Shown here in pieces: positions 42,726 through 51,130 of a stretch of DNA of 64,000 bases. The stretch covers positions 124,001 to 188,000 of the forward strand of contig CAVQYE010000009.1 of NCBI GenBank assembly GCA_963718065.1, written 5' to 3'. The position numbers and the translations under genes are program-made. How positions within the stretch are numbered: the stretch's first letter is position 1; each line of letters opens with the position of its first letter. Source of the stretch: CAVPGP01 sp963718065. Lineage in GTDB: Bacteria; Actinomycetota; Thermoleophilia; Gaiellales; Gaiellaceae. The notes beneath the pieces are model-generated. The model ran no database searches. It saw nothing but the letters and a program-made list of their open reading frames with translations, and was not told the origin of the DNA.

Positions 42726-43225
42726 TCGAGCTCCGTCGCGCCGAGCCCGCGGACGTCGACTTTCTCGTCGAGCTCGCAAACCACGAGGACGTGGCGCCGT
42801 TCCTGGGCGCCCGCCGCGCTCGCGACCACGAAGCCCTCCTCGAGCAGGTCGAGCGCTCCCGCGCCGAGCCGCAAGGCTTCGGGCGCCTGATCATCGTGGT
42901 CGACGGCGAGCGGGCGGGCGTCATGGGCTACCACCTCGTCAACGAGCGGAACCGCATCGTCTACGTCGAGGCGCTCGCGGTTCATCCGGACCATCGCGGC
43001 CGTCGCCTCGCCGACGACGCGGCGCGCCTGCTCCAGCGCTATCTCTTCGACGAGCTCGGCTTCCACCGCTTGGAGCTCGAGTGCTACGCCTTCAACGAGC
43101 GGGCGATCGCGCACGCTGAGCGGGCAGGCTTCGTCCGCGAAGGAAGAAAGCGCCAGGCCTACGAGCGCGACGGCGTCTGGGTCGACTCGGTGCTCTTCGC
43201 GCTCGTCGCGGAGGATCTTGACTAA
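42722..43225 (+). CDS. GNAT-family N-acetyltransferase
   Basis: 167 residues from ATG 42722. GNAT motif A is VEALAVHPDHRGRRLADDAARLL (the acetyl-CoA pyrophosphate loop Q/R-x-x-G-x-G/A is RGRRLA), motif B region FNERAIAHAERAGFVREG. Resembles RimJ/RimL-like acetyltransferases acting on proteins or small amines; substrate unknown. Translationally coupled to the EamA pair. Confidence 0.87.
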   Translation: MIELRRAEPADVDFLVELANHEDVAPFLGARRARDHEALLEQVERSRAEPQGFGRLIIVVDGERAGVMGYHLVNERNRIVYVEALAVHPDHRGRRLADDAARLLQRYLFDELGFHRLELECYAFNERAIAHAERAGFVREGRKRQAYERDGVWVDSVLFALVAEDLD

Positions 43226-43234
43226 GGTCCGGCG

Positions 43235-43624
43235 GTGCTGACCGAGCAGTGGCACGAGGCGATGCCGTTGGGGCGGACGCTCGGGATGGAGCTGGTCGCC
43301 GCGGAGCCCGCCGAGGTGCGCGTCCGACTCGCGTGGGCGCCGGACCTCTGCACGACAGGCGGCCTCCTGCACGGCGGCGTGATCATGGCGCTCGCGGACG
43401 GCGCCGGCGGGACGTGCGCCTTCCTGAACCTGCCCGACGGCGCCGGCGGGACGGCGACCATCCAGTCGGCGACGAGCTTCTTGCGACCTGTGTCTTCGGG
43501 TCACGTCGAGGCGGTCTCGCGGCCGGTGCGGGTCGGCAAGACGGTGATCCATGTCGAGACGGACGTCCTCGATGCAGAGGGTCGCCTCGTCGCGCGCGTG
43601 ACGCAGTCGCAGGCGGTGCTGTGA
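43235..43624 (+). CDS. PaaI-type hotdog-fold thioesterase
   Basis: 129 residues from GTG 43235. The catalytic region LLHGGVIMALADGAGGTCA and ATSFLRPVSSGHVEAVSRPV match the PaaI/DUF4442 family of acyl-CoA thioesterases; the active-site Asp is in LADGAGG. It is followed in GTGA overlap by the SnoaL-like gene. Confidence 0.87.
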   Translation: MLTEQWHEAMPLGRTLGMELVAAEPAEVRVRLAWAPDLCTTGGLLHGGVIMALADGAGGTCAFLNLPDGAGGTATIQSATSFLRPVSSGHVEAVSRPVRVGKTVIHVETDVLDAEGRLVARVTQSQAVL

Positions 43625-43941
43625 GCGGGTTTCTCGACGACTACGTCGAGCGATTCAACGAGTGCGTGCGCGGAGGCGACTTCTCCCGTCTCGTCGAGCT
43701 GTACGCAGAGGACGGCGAGCTCGTCTTCATCGGCGTCCCCGCGGGCCCGTTCCGCGGCCGCGATCAGATCGCCGCCGCGTACCTGGCGCAGCCGCCCGAC
43801 GACGAGATCACGATCACGGACGCCGACGAGCAGCCCGGGACCGCGCGATGCCGGTTCGCCTGGCAGCGAGGCGGCGGCGGCTGGCTCCGGTTCGAGCGCG
43901 ACGGTGAGGGCATCCGCCGCTTGACCGTGACGTTCGACTAG
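43621..43941 (+). CDS. SnoaL/NTF2-like small protein
   Basis: 106 residues from GTG 43621. FLDDYVERFNECVRGGDFSRLVELYAEDGELVF is the cone-shaped alpha+beta NTF2-like/SnoaL signature, with FRGRDQIAAAYL following. Enzyme (isomerase/cyclase) or binding role unknown. It ends against the convergent VOC gene. Confidence 0.8.
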   Translation: MSGFLDDYVERFNECVRGGDFSRLVELYAEDGELVFIGVPAGPFRGRDQIAAAYLAQPPDDEITITDADEQPGTARCRFAWQRGGGGWLRFERDGEGIRRLTVTFD

Positions 43942-44332
43942 TGACGTCGAGCACCGTAAAGAGCGTCAGCTGCATCCCGTCGGGCGCCGCCAGCCGGACG
44001 TTGCGGTGCCGCCACGGTGTGTCCACCGGTTCCGCGAGCTGCTCGGCGCCGGCCGCGACGAGCCGGGCGGCGAGCTCCGGCGAGTCGTCCACCTCGAGCG
44101 CGAGGCGCACCGTCCCGGCGACGCGCCGGCCGACCTCGATCTCGTCCACCTCCGCCGCATGCGCGGTGTCGAGCAGCTCGAGCGTCGCCCGGCCCGCGTC
44201 GAGGATCGTCACCCGCCCGCCGTCCGACTCCCAGACCTCGAGCTGCGGCAGCCCGAGCGCGTCGCGGTAGAACGCGAGCGCCTCCTCGTAGTTCTCGACG
44301 GTCATGGCGACACGCAACTCGCGGACGGACAT
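43814..44332 (-). CDS. VOC-family protein (3' end probably shifted)
   Basis: VRELRVAMTVENYEEALAFYRDALGL opens a VOC unit; VRLALEVDDSPELAARLVAAG and RLAAPDGMQLTLFTVLD complete it at about residue 128. The open frame runs on to 43814, 128 bp into the convergent SnoaL gene, as an arginine-rich tail without VOC character. A TAG one base out of frame at 43938-43940 would end the protein naturally (CTAG shared with the convergent stop), so a small indel near the end is likely. Start ATG 44332. Confidence 0.75.
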   Translation of the reverse strand: MSVRELRVAMTVENYEEALAFYRDALGLPQLEVWESDGGRVTILDAGRATLELLDTAHAAEVDEIEVGRRVAGTVRLALEVDDSPELAARLVAAGAEQLAEPVDTPWRHRNVRLAAPDGMQLTLFTVLDVTSRTSRSSGGCPHRRARTGASRRRLAARRTGIARSRAARRRP

Positions 44333-44447
44333 CGGCTCCTCCTGGTCGGCTTACGGCCGTTTTTACCCGCTTGCGACAATCTCTCCGTCACTCTTATTCG
44401 TCTCAACAGATGCAAGCACGCTTTGCAAGCTATGAAAGGGGAGCAAC

Positions 44448-45290
44448 ATGGCAGGCAAGAATCACGGCTTTCGCACGACTCTGGGACACCGCCGCGCGCT
44501 GGCGGCCGTGCTGATCGCGGTCGCCTCGATCGTCATCGGCGCCGTCCTCGGCGCACCGCATGAGGGCAACGCCGCGGCACAGGCCGCGCCGGGCAACCAG
44601 TCGCCGCCGACCATCTCGGGCACACCCTCGGTCGGATCCACGCTCACCGCGACGAACGGCACCTGGACCGGCAGCCCCACCTCGTACCTCTACCAGTGGC
44701 GCCGTTGCGACTCGGTCGGCGGCAGCTGTGCCTCGATCGGCGGCGCGACCAACTCCACCTACGCCCTCAAGCAGGTCGACGCCGACAACACGCTGCGCAT
44801 CCGGGTCACGGCGAGGAACGCCGACGGCTCGACCCAGGCGACCTCGGTTCCGACCGCCGTCGTCAAGGCGGCGCCGACGCCGCCGGCCACGGGTTGCCCG
44901 AGCGGCACCGGCGCGATCAAGATCGCCGACCTCTCCTCGCCGGCCCGGCTCACTTTGGATCGCCAGGAGATCACGCCGGGTGTGATCGGACGCTCGTCCC
45001 GTGACATCACAGTCCGGTTCCACGTCTCGGCGTGCGGTGGCCGGTCGGTCGAAGGCGCGCTCGTCTACACGACGACGGTGCCCTTCAACCAGTTCTCACT
45101 CCCCGCGGAGCAGCCGACCGGAGCCGACGGCTTCGCGACGCTGACGATGCACCAGCTGAGCGGCTTCCCGGCGGCCCGCCAGCAGGGGCTGCTCGTGTTC
45201 TTCTCCCGCGCGCGCAAGACGGGCGAGGATCCGCTCGGCGGCGTCTCGACGCGCAGGCTCGTGTCGTTCCCGGTCGATCTGAAGCGCTAG
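44448..45290 (+). CDS. Secreted protein with Ig-like domain
   Basis: 280 residues; start ATG 44448 behind AAAGGGGAG (44435-44443). A basic N-terminus and hydrophobic segment (LAAVLIAVASIVIGAVLGAP, about 18-37) look like a Sec signal peptide. Residues 50-140 form a surface-type Ig-like repeat (PTISGTPSVGSTLTATNGTW, YQWRRCDSVGG, IRVTARNADGST). The C-terminal domain from about 165 is unfamiliar and beta-rich. Probably cell-surface or exported; four or more cysteines could form disulfides. Confidence 0.75.
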   Translation: MAGKNHGFRTTLGHRRALAAVLIAVASIVIGAVLGAPHEGNAAAQAAPGNQSPPTISGTPSVGSTLTATNGTWTGSPTSYLYQWRRCDSVGGSCASIGGATNSTYALKQVDADNTLRIRVTARNADGSTQATSVPTAVVKAAPTPPATGCPSGTGAIKIADLSSPARLTLDRQEITPGVIGRSSRDITVRFHVSACGGRSVEGALVYTTTVPFNQFSLPAEQPTGADGFATLTMHQLSGFPAARQQGLLVFFSRARKTGEDPLGGVSTRRLVSFPVDLKR

Positions 45291-45304
45291 ACCGACCATG
45301 CTCG

Positions 45305-45337
45305 GCCGGAGCGCGGGCAGACCGCTCGCGCTCCGGC
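45305..45337 (+). terminator. Hairpin terminator after the Ig-like protein gene
   Basis: Perfect 11-bp arms GCCGGAGCGCG (45305-45315) and CGCGCTCCGGC (45327-45337) with an 11-nt loop, 15 bp past the stop at 45290. Confidence 0.7.
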
Positions 45338-45393
45338 TCCCGCCCTCTGCGCCACGTGGGAGCCGGTGCGTCGTCGATGCGTAGGATCTGCGC

Positions 45394-45787
45394 ATGACTC
45401 GCTACCTGCACACGATGTATCGCATCACCGACCCGGAGAAGAGTCGGGCCTTCTACGAGGCGCTCGGGCTCGAGTTCCGTCGCGACATGGACATCGTCCG
45501 CGACGGTGAGAAAGAGGCGACCAACTACTTCTTCGGCGTTCCCGGCCAGGAGGAGGAGCTGGAGCTGACGCTCAACCACGACGGCCGGACCTACGACCTC
45601 GGCACCGGCTACGGGCACATCGCGCTCGCGGTCGACGACCTCGAGCGAGACGCTCGCGCGGCTGAAGGAGCAGGGCATAGAGGCCGAGCGGGAGCCGTAC
45701 CGCGTCCGCGAGGGCGGCTCGCTTCTCTGCTTCGTCCGCGATCCCGACGATTACCGCATCGAGCTGATCGACCGCAGCGGCCGTTAG
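45394..45787 (+). CDS. Lactoylglutathione lyase-like glyoxalase (frameshifted)
   Basis: Glyoxalase I-type VOC enzyme: ligands expected in LHTMYRITDPEKS (His), ELELTLNH (Glu), GYGHIALAVDD (His) and YRIELIDRSG (Glu). After LERD the frame needs a one-base correction near 45650 (an extra C in CTCGAGCGAGACG), giving LEETLARLKEQGIEAE and a natural TAG at 45785-45787. About 130 residues, usual for GloA. The physiological thiol in actinobacteria is probably not glutathione, so substrate is open. Confidence 0.8.
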
Positions 45788-46019
45788 GAGGGGTTGGCGA
45801 AATAGCGACTGTGCCGCCGGGCCGCGCTGCTCGCCCCGATCCGGCGTCCTCGGTCGCATCCGTAGGCACCACTACGAAAGCTCCCTGCGTCCTTGGCTCG
45901 GAACGAGCATCGCACCCCGACGACGAGCGACATTCCGCCAATCCCTCCTAGCGGCGGCCACACGGGTCATCCCGTTGGGGCGATGTGCGAGCGCTTGACG
46001 GGCCAGATACTCCGTCGCG
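45788..46019. other. Intergenic stretch without a recognised gene
   Basis: About 230 bp between the glyoxalase and the Thr-rich protein gene. No convincing reading frame, hairpin terminator or repeat seen. A promoter for the Thr-rich protein is presumed. Confidence 0.35.
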
Positions 46020-46607
46020 GTGACTGACCGAACCTGCCTCGCCATCGTGAAGCTCGCCGGAGCTCTGAGCGCCGGTTTCATAATCGCCGTGGCCGTTTCG
46101 TCGTGCGGCGGCGGCAACGGCACAGCGCTTGCGACGTCAAGTGACGCCACGCGCACGGCACCAACGGTCACGAGGGCGCCTCTCACCGCGCCGACGAGTA
46201 CCGCGACGGAGACGGCGGCCGCACCGGCGGTGACCACGACGGCCACTGAGACCGCGCCGGTGGTGACCGCGACGGTCATCGAGACCCAAACCGCGCCGGC
46301 CGAGACGGAGACGAGTCCCGCGGAGACCGTCATCGTGACGCAGACCGAGACCAAGGAGGCGCCTGTAACGACGACCGCGACGACCACGGGCACGACGACG
46401 GGCGGGATCAGCCCGGCGGCCGCAGCTGCCGCCGCGGCCGCGGCCGCTCAAGACGATGAGTCCGACAGCACGGAGTGGGGCTGGATCGCCTTCGCCATCC
46501 TCGCTGCCGCCGTCGTCATCGGTGGGATCGTCTGGTGGTGGCGGAAGCGCTCCGCCTCGGCGAAGCAGGATGATGAGCCTCCTCCTCCTGAGAACCTGCC
46601 CACCTGA
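46020..46607 (+). CDS. Thr-rich surface protein with lipobox-like N-terminus and C-terminal membrane helix
   Basis: 195 residues of strongly biased composition. Residues 1-29 form a signal/anchor (LAGALSAGFIIAVAVSSCGGG) with Cys29 in a lipobox-like SSC context. Residues 35-135 are Thr/Ala/Glu-rich with repeats such as TATETA, ending in a run of 11 alanines. Residues 152-170 form a transmembrane helix (WIAFAILAAAVVIGGIVWWW) followed by a charged tail ending PPPPENLPT. It likely spans the wall as a stalk. Function unknown; possible glycosylation of Thr residues is inference. Confidence 0.7.
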   Translation: MTDRTCLAIVKLAGALSAGFIIAVAVSSCGGGNGTALATSSDATRTAPTVTRAPLTAPTSTATETAAAPAVTTTATETAPVVTATVIETQTAPAETETSPAETVIVTQTETKEAPVTTTATTTGTTTGGISPAAAAAAAAAAAQDDESDSTEWGWIAFAILAAAVVIGGIVWWWRKRSASAKQDDEPPPPENLPT

Positions 46608-46626
46608 CGAGCGCAGCGGCCGGTAG

Positions 46627-47983
46627 GTGACCGACGTCCACGGACGCGCGGAGCGCCTGCTCGCGCGCGAGCTCGAGCGCTTCGAGGGCGAGCACCCCCG
46701 CTCGGCGGAGCTCGCGCACCGCGCGCACACGTCGCTCCTGGCCGGTGTGCCGATGCACTGGATGGTCCGCTGGCCGGGCGGCTTTCCCGTTTTTGCGAGC
46801 GAGGCAGAGGGCGCTCGCTTCCGCGACGTCGACGGCATCGAGTACGTCGACTTCTGCCTCGGCGACACCGGCGCGATGACCGGGCACTCGCCCGAGCCGG
46901 TCGTGCGTGCGGTCGCCGAGCAGGCCGCGCGCGGGATCACGCTGATGCTTCCGAGCGAGCACGCGCTGTGGGTGGGCGAGGAGCTGACGCGGCGGTTCGG
47001 CCTGGCGCGGTGGCAGTTCGCGGTCACGGCGACCGACGCGAACCGCTTCGCGATCCGCCTTGCCCGCCTCGTCACGGGCAGGACGAAGGTGCTCGTCTTC
47101 AACTGGTGCTACCACGGCACGGTCGACGAGTCGTTCGCAACGCTGCGTGACGGCCGCGTCGTCGAGCGCGAGGGCAATCTCGGCCCGCCGGTGCCGCTCG
47201 ACCTGACGACGCGCGTCGTCGAGTGGAACGACGTCGAGGCGCTCGAGCGCGAGCTGGCAGCCGGCGACGTCGCTTGCGTGCTCACCGAGCCGGTGCTCAC
47301 GAACATCGGCATCGTCCATCCGGAGCCGGGCTTCCACGAGACGATGCGCGAGCTGACGCAGGCGGACCGGAACGCTGCTGATCATCGACGAGACGCACAC
47401 CCTCTGCGCGGGGCCCGGCGGCTACACGCAGGCGCACTCGCTCGCGCCGGACATGCTGACCGTCGGCAAGGCGATCGGCAGCGGCGTCTCCGCCGCCGCG
47501 TACGGCTTCACCGCCGAGGTCGCCGACCGGATCGACGCGGCGATCGACCGCGACGAGTCCGACGTGGGCGGCATCGGCGGCACGCTGGCGGCGAACGTCC
47601 TCTCGCTCGCCGCAGTGCGCGCGACGCTCGAGCACGTCCTCACCGAGGAGGCGTTCGCAAGGATGATCGAGCTCGGCGAGCGGTTCGAGCGCGGGGTCCA
47701 GGACGCGATCGACGCGAGCTCGCTGCCGTGGCACGTGACGCGGCTCGGTTGCCGCGTGGAGTACCTCTTCCGCGCGGAGCGGCCGCGCACCGGCAGCGAG
47801 GCAGCGGCGGGCACGGACCATCTGCTCGACCGGCTGATCCACCTCTACGCGCTCAACAGGGGCATCCTGCTGACGCCGTTCCACAACATGGCGCTGATGT
47901 CGCCCGCCACGACCGAGGCGGACGTCGACCTGCACACCGAGGTTTTCGCCGCAGCAGCGCGTGAGCTCGCGGGCGGCGCTTAG
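46627..47983 (+). CDS. Class III aminotransferase, glutamate-1-semialdehyde aminomutase-like (frameshifted)
   Basis: A PLP enzyme of the class III (ornithine/GSA) group. VRWPGGFPVFASEAEGARFRDVDG, YVDFCLGDTGAMTGH and VFNWCYHGTVDE are seen before the frame change near 47373 (an extra A in CCGGAACGCTG); afterwards LLIIDETHTL gives the PLP Asp, and LTVGKAIGSG the PLP lysine. About 450 residues. Unlike a heme-pathway HemL there are no neighbouring tetrapyrrole genes, so it is probably a transaminase/aminomutase of other metabolism. Confidence 0.83.
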
Positions 47984-48468
47984 GTGCGCTCGACGAGATC
48001 CGCCCAGGCCCAGCGGCCGGTTGTCGCGTGCGCCAGCAGGCGGCCGAGGGCGGACGCATCCATCAGGTCCTGCCCGACGAGCTCGCTCGGGACGGTCGCC
48101 GCATTCGGGAGCGACTCGTAGATCGACGCGCGCTCGTCCTCGTCGCGAAAACCGAGCGCACGGGGAAGCCGGAACAGGTAGCCGTCGTGGAGCGGATCGG
48201 GCTTTGCGCCGGTTCGATCCACGAGCGGGACAAGCACGGCGCGTTCGGCGACCACGCTGAGTGCGCCGCGCGTCACCGGATGGTCGTAGCCGAGGAAGAC
48301 GAAGGCCGCATACCGAGCGCCCTCGAGTCGCACGTACATGACACAGTCGCCGAGGGCCGGATCGCAGTCGTCGACCTCGAGCTGGATTGCTGCTCCGAGG
48401 CGCTCGGCGATCGCGCCTCGGTACCGGTCGTCTCCGAGCACGAGCAGTCGGGCCATCTCGATCATCAT
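47980..48468 (-). CDS. Hypothetical protein (162 aa)
   Basis: Soluble, beginning MMIEMARLLVLGDDRYRGAIAERLGA. Contains LEVDDCDPALGDCVMYVRL and FVFLGYDHPVTRGALSVVAERAVLVPLVD. An ATG at 48467 is in frame but would overlap the divergent start at 48557, so I chose ATG 48468. The N-terminal strand and GDD look Rossmann- or receiver-like but no motif is decisive. Its stop overlaps the aminotransferase stop by 4 bp (TTAG). Confidence 0.6.
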   Translation of the reverse strand: MMIEMARLLVLGDDRYRGAIAERLGAAIQLEVDDCDPALGDCVMYVRLEGARYAAFVFLGYDHPVTRGALSVVAERAVLVPLVDRTGAKPDPLHDGYLFRLPRALGFRDEDERASIYESLPNAATVPSELVGQDLMDASALGRLLAHATTGRWAWADLVERT

Positions 48469-48556
48469 GATCTCATCGTTCGGCGGCTCGGCTCCGCGGG
48501 TGCGCCGACCTGTCAGTAACCTGACCCCGACCTTCAGCGTTGGACCGTAGGTTGAG

Positions 48557-49090
48557 ATGACGTCCATTCCGATCCGTCGTCGCGTGACCCTCGCCTGGGC
48601 GTTCCTCGGCCTGGCGGCGACACTGAGCGTCGCGACATTGGGCGTTGCTGCCCGTCTCTACGGCGGCGGTCAGAGTGCGCAACTTCAGTGTCGTGCCGGC
48701 AAGGAGCGTCTCGACAATCCGGTGTCGGTGACGAAGCGCTTCCTGCTCGGCGCCGTCGAGCGGCGCAACCTCACCGACGCCTACAACGTCGTCACTCCCA
48801 GTTTCCGCCAGAACGAGACCTGCTCCCAGTGGCTCGCGCATCCGATGCCGGCCAACGCGCTCGCGATCGACTGGAACCGAACCTCCTACCGGCTGAACCC
48901 GGCGGGAGGCGAGGGGCAGACGATCTACGACGTCATCCTCTACCGGCCGGGTGCACGGCGCGCCGCCCACTATCTGATCGAGCTGCGGATGGACGAGGGG
49001 AACGCCTGGCCCGGCGACGGGCACAGCTGGCGCGTAGCCAGCTGGTACGCGGACCCGAGTGATCTCGTCTTGCCCGGGCTCGTCGCGTAG
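48557..49090 (+). CDS. Membrane-anchored/secreted hypothetical protein (177 aa)
   Basis: Positively charged N-terminus then one hydrophobic segment (LAWAFLGLAATLSVATLGVAA, about 12-32), then an extracytoplasmic domain with NPVSVTKRFLLGAVERRNLTDAYNVVTPSFRQ and cysteine pair Cys45/Cys89. The layout (helix pair, then strands with a W near the end) resembles NTF2-like lipoprotein domains, similar in style to the protein at 56.9-57.4 kb. No family named with confidence. Confidence 0.62.
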   Translation: MTSIPIRRRVTLAWAFLGLAATLSVATLGVAARLYGGGQSAQLQCRAGKERLDNPVSVTKRFLLGAVERRNLTDAYNVVTPSFRQNETCSQWLAHPMPANALAIDWNRTSYRLNPAGGEGQTIYDVILYRPGARRAAHYLIELRMDEGNAWPGDGHSWRVASWYADPSDLVLPGLVA

Positions 49091-49176
49091 TTTCAGATAC
49101 GTGCCGAAATCGTGCGGTAGCTGGCCGAATCGATGCGGCGCGCTCGCGCACATTTACGTCCATCGGAGCGAAGCTC

Positions 49177-50124
49177 GTGTCACTCGTGCTCGGCGCGACA
49201 CTCGTCGCCGCGCCCGCGGCCGGCAGCGCCCGTCTGCCCGGAGCGACCGCGCTGAAGGCGTGCGCCGGTGCCGGCTCGTTCTGGCCCACGCAGACGCTCG
49301 CATTCGACCGCGCCACCGCCTGGGTCGCCTGCAAGGAGCAGGCGCGCGTCGTCCGCCTGAACACGAAGACCCGCAAGCTCGGGCCGTCCGTTCGCCTCGA
49401 CGGGCCCGTGATCGCGGTCGCCTCAGGCTACGGCTCTATCTGGGCGCTCGACTCCGGATCGACGCTGTACCGGATCAAGCCGGCGACAGCTCGCGTGACT
49501 CGTCGCGTCGACGTCCCGGCCTCGGCCGCGTACAACATCTGGATCGGCGGCGGCTCCGTCTGGGTCGCGGACGACCAGGGCGCAAGTGTCATCCGCGTCT
49601 CGCCGGCGACGGGCAAGGTCGTCGCGCGCGTGGCGGTCGGCGACGGGCCGGCGGACATGGTCTTCTCCGGGACCTCCGCCTGGGTGATCAGCCACCGCGA
49701 CAAGGCCCTCGACCGGATCGACCTGGCGACGAACGCCGTCTCCCGTGTCGCGACGGTTCCGGGCGATGCGCCGGAGCGGCTGGCGCGTCTAGCCGGCAGC
49801 CTTTGGATCACCGGGCGCGGCACGGACCTGCTCCGGGTCGACCCGGAGACGGGCGGCGTGAAGGCGACGATCGACATCGGCGCGAGCGGGATCGACGTCG
49901 TCGCCGCGGGCGTTGCGTTGTGGGTGCCGTCTCGAAGTGACGCGGTCGATCCGACCGGATTCCCGACGATGGACGCGCTGCGTCGCGTCTCGGCCTCGAC
50001 CGGGCAGATGACGACCGTCGCGCGCGCTAGCGGCCGCCTCGACGTGCACGGGCTCCAGGCGCAGGGCGGCTATGTCTGGCTCGCGGACAACAGGGCGGGC
50101 CTGCTCTACCGCGTCCGCGGCTGA
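49177..50124 (+). CDS. Secreted beta-propeller-like repeat protein
   Basis: 315 residues; GTG 49177 gives a short signal peptide (MSLVLGATLVAAPAAGSA). About six repeats follow of the form GSVWVADDQGASVIRVSPAT / GSLWITGRGTDLLRVDPETG, each near 40 residues: NHL/YVTN-type propeller blades. Probably exported and binding a ligand or partner; no catalytic residues are evident. Confidence 0.75.
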   Translation: MSLVLGATLVAAPAAGSARLPGATALKACAGAGSFWPTQTLAFDRATAWVACKEQARVVRLNTKTRKLGPSVRLDGPVIAVASGYGSIWALDSGSTLYRIKPATARVTRRVDVPASAAYNIWIGGGSVWVADDQGASVIRVSPATGKVVARVAVGDGPADMVFSGTSAWVISHRDKALDRIDLATNAVSRVATVPGDAPERLARLAGSLWITGRGTDLLRVDPETGGVKATIDIGASGIDVVAAGVALWVPSRSDAVDPTGFPTMDALRRVSASTGQMTTVARASGRLDVHGLQAQGGYVWLADNRAGLLYRVRG

Positions 50125-50136
50125 ACGCCGTCTGCG

Positions 50137-50547
50137 TCAGCGCTTGCCGGATTGAGGACGCGCCCAGGCCTGAAGCACGCAGGTCGGCACCCGCGCCCGG
50201 TGCGCCGCCGGCGGGTAGGCCGCTCGGTAGGCGGACGGTGACCGGCCGAACGTCCGGCTGAAGCTCGTCGTGAACGAGCCGACGCTGCGAAGGCCGACGG
50301 CGAAGCAGATGTCGGAGATCGCGCGGTCGGTGCTCCGCAGCAGCGACGCCGCGCGTTCGAGGCGGCGTGTCAGCAGATACTGATGCGGCGTCTCGCCGAA
50401 GGCTCGCCGGAACTCACGGCTGAAATGCGCCGGCGAGAGGCGTGCGGCGCGAGCGAGCGTCGGCACGTCGAGCGGCTCGCGGTAGCGCGCGTCGATCAGG
50501 TCCTTCGCGCGGAGCAGATGCCGCGCCGGCGGCACGATCGTCAGCAT
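50137..50547 (-). CDS. AraC-family transcriptional regulator
   Basis: 136 residues, essentially only the DNA-binding domain with two helix-turn-helices: LDVPTLARAARLSPAHFSREF and ISDICFAVGLRSVGSFTTSF, followed by the AraC signature GRSPSAYRAAYP. No ligand-binding domain. It lies 83 bp downstream of a VOC gene on the same strand and may control it. Confidence 0.9.
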   Translation of the reverse strand: MLTIVPPARHLLRAKDLIDARYREPLDVPTLARAARLSPAHFSREFRRAFGETPHQYLLTRRLERAASLLRSTDRAISDICFAVGLRSVGSFTTSFSRTFGRSPSAYRAAYPPAAHRARVPTCVLQAWARPQSGKR

Positions 50548-50630
50548 CCTCGATGTCTAGCACGGCGCACGCGGGCTGCGTGCGACGCCTCGCGGGAGGC
50601 GCCGCACGCCCGACGTGAACGGCCTGTGCG

Positions 50631-51047
50631 CTAGTTGAGCTGACCCAACCGCATCTGGTTCCCGGAGACATCGCGGAAGCCGGCGTCGATGCCGTACGGC
50701 TGCTCGGTCGGCTCCTGCGAGAACTCGACGCCGCGGCTCTTGAGCTCCTCGTAGGTTCCCTGGCAGTCGTCGGTCGCGAAGAAGAGGCCACCGGCGGCGC
50801 CCTTTGCGACGATCTCGGTCAGCTTGCTCTGCGTCTCCGTATCGAACACCGGCGGGCCCGGCACGGTCATCAGCGCCAGCGCAACGCCCTCCTGCCCCGG
50901 CACGCCGACGGTGAGCCAGCGAAAGCCTCCCATCTCCGGCAAGGTCACGTCGTCGCGGAGCTCGAAGCCGAGCTTCTCCGTGTAGAAGGCCAGCGCCTCG
51001 TCCTGGTCGTGAACCCAGACGTTCACGTGCGTGAGTTGCTTGATCAT
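50631..51047 (-). CDS. VOC-family glyoxalase-like protein
   Basis: 138 residues, MIKQLTHVNVWVHDQDEALAFYTEKLGFEL. GLFFATDDCQGTYEELKSRGVEF and GIDAGFRDVSGNQMRL complete the fold; the last metal-ligand position is Arg/Gln rather than Glu, so metal-independent function is possible. The AraC gene downstream suggests a regulated resistance or detoxification pair; this arrangement is common in actinobacteria. Confidence 0.83.
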   Translation of the reverse strand: MIKQLTHVNVWVHDQDEALAFYTEKLGFELRDDVTLPEMGGFRWLTVGVPGQEGVALALMTVPGPPVFDTETQSKLTEIVAKGAAGGLFFATDDCQGTYEELKSRGVEFSQEPTEQPYGIDAGFRDVSGNQMRLGQLN

Positions 51048-51130
51048 CGTGTGCCTCCGATCTCGTTTCAGCGGTCGACGATCACGCTAGTCACGCCCTG
51101 GGGCGGTGTCTTCTCGAAAACTGCTGCGCT

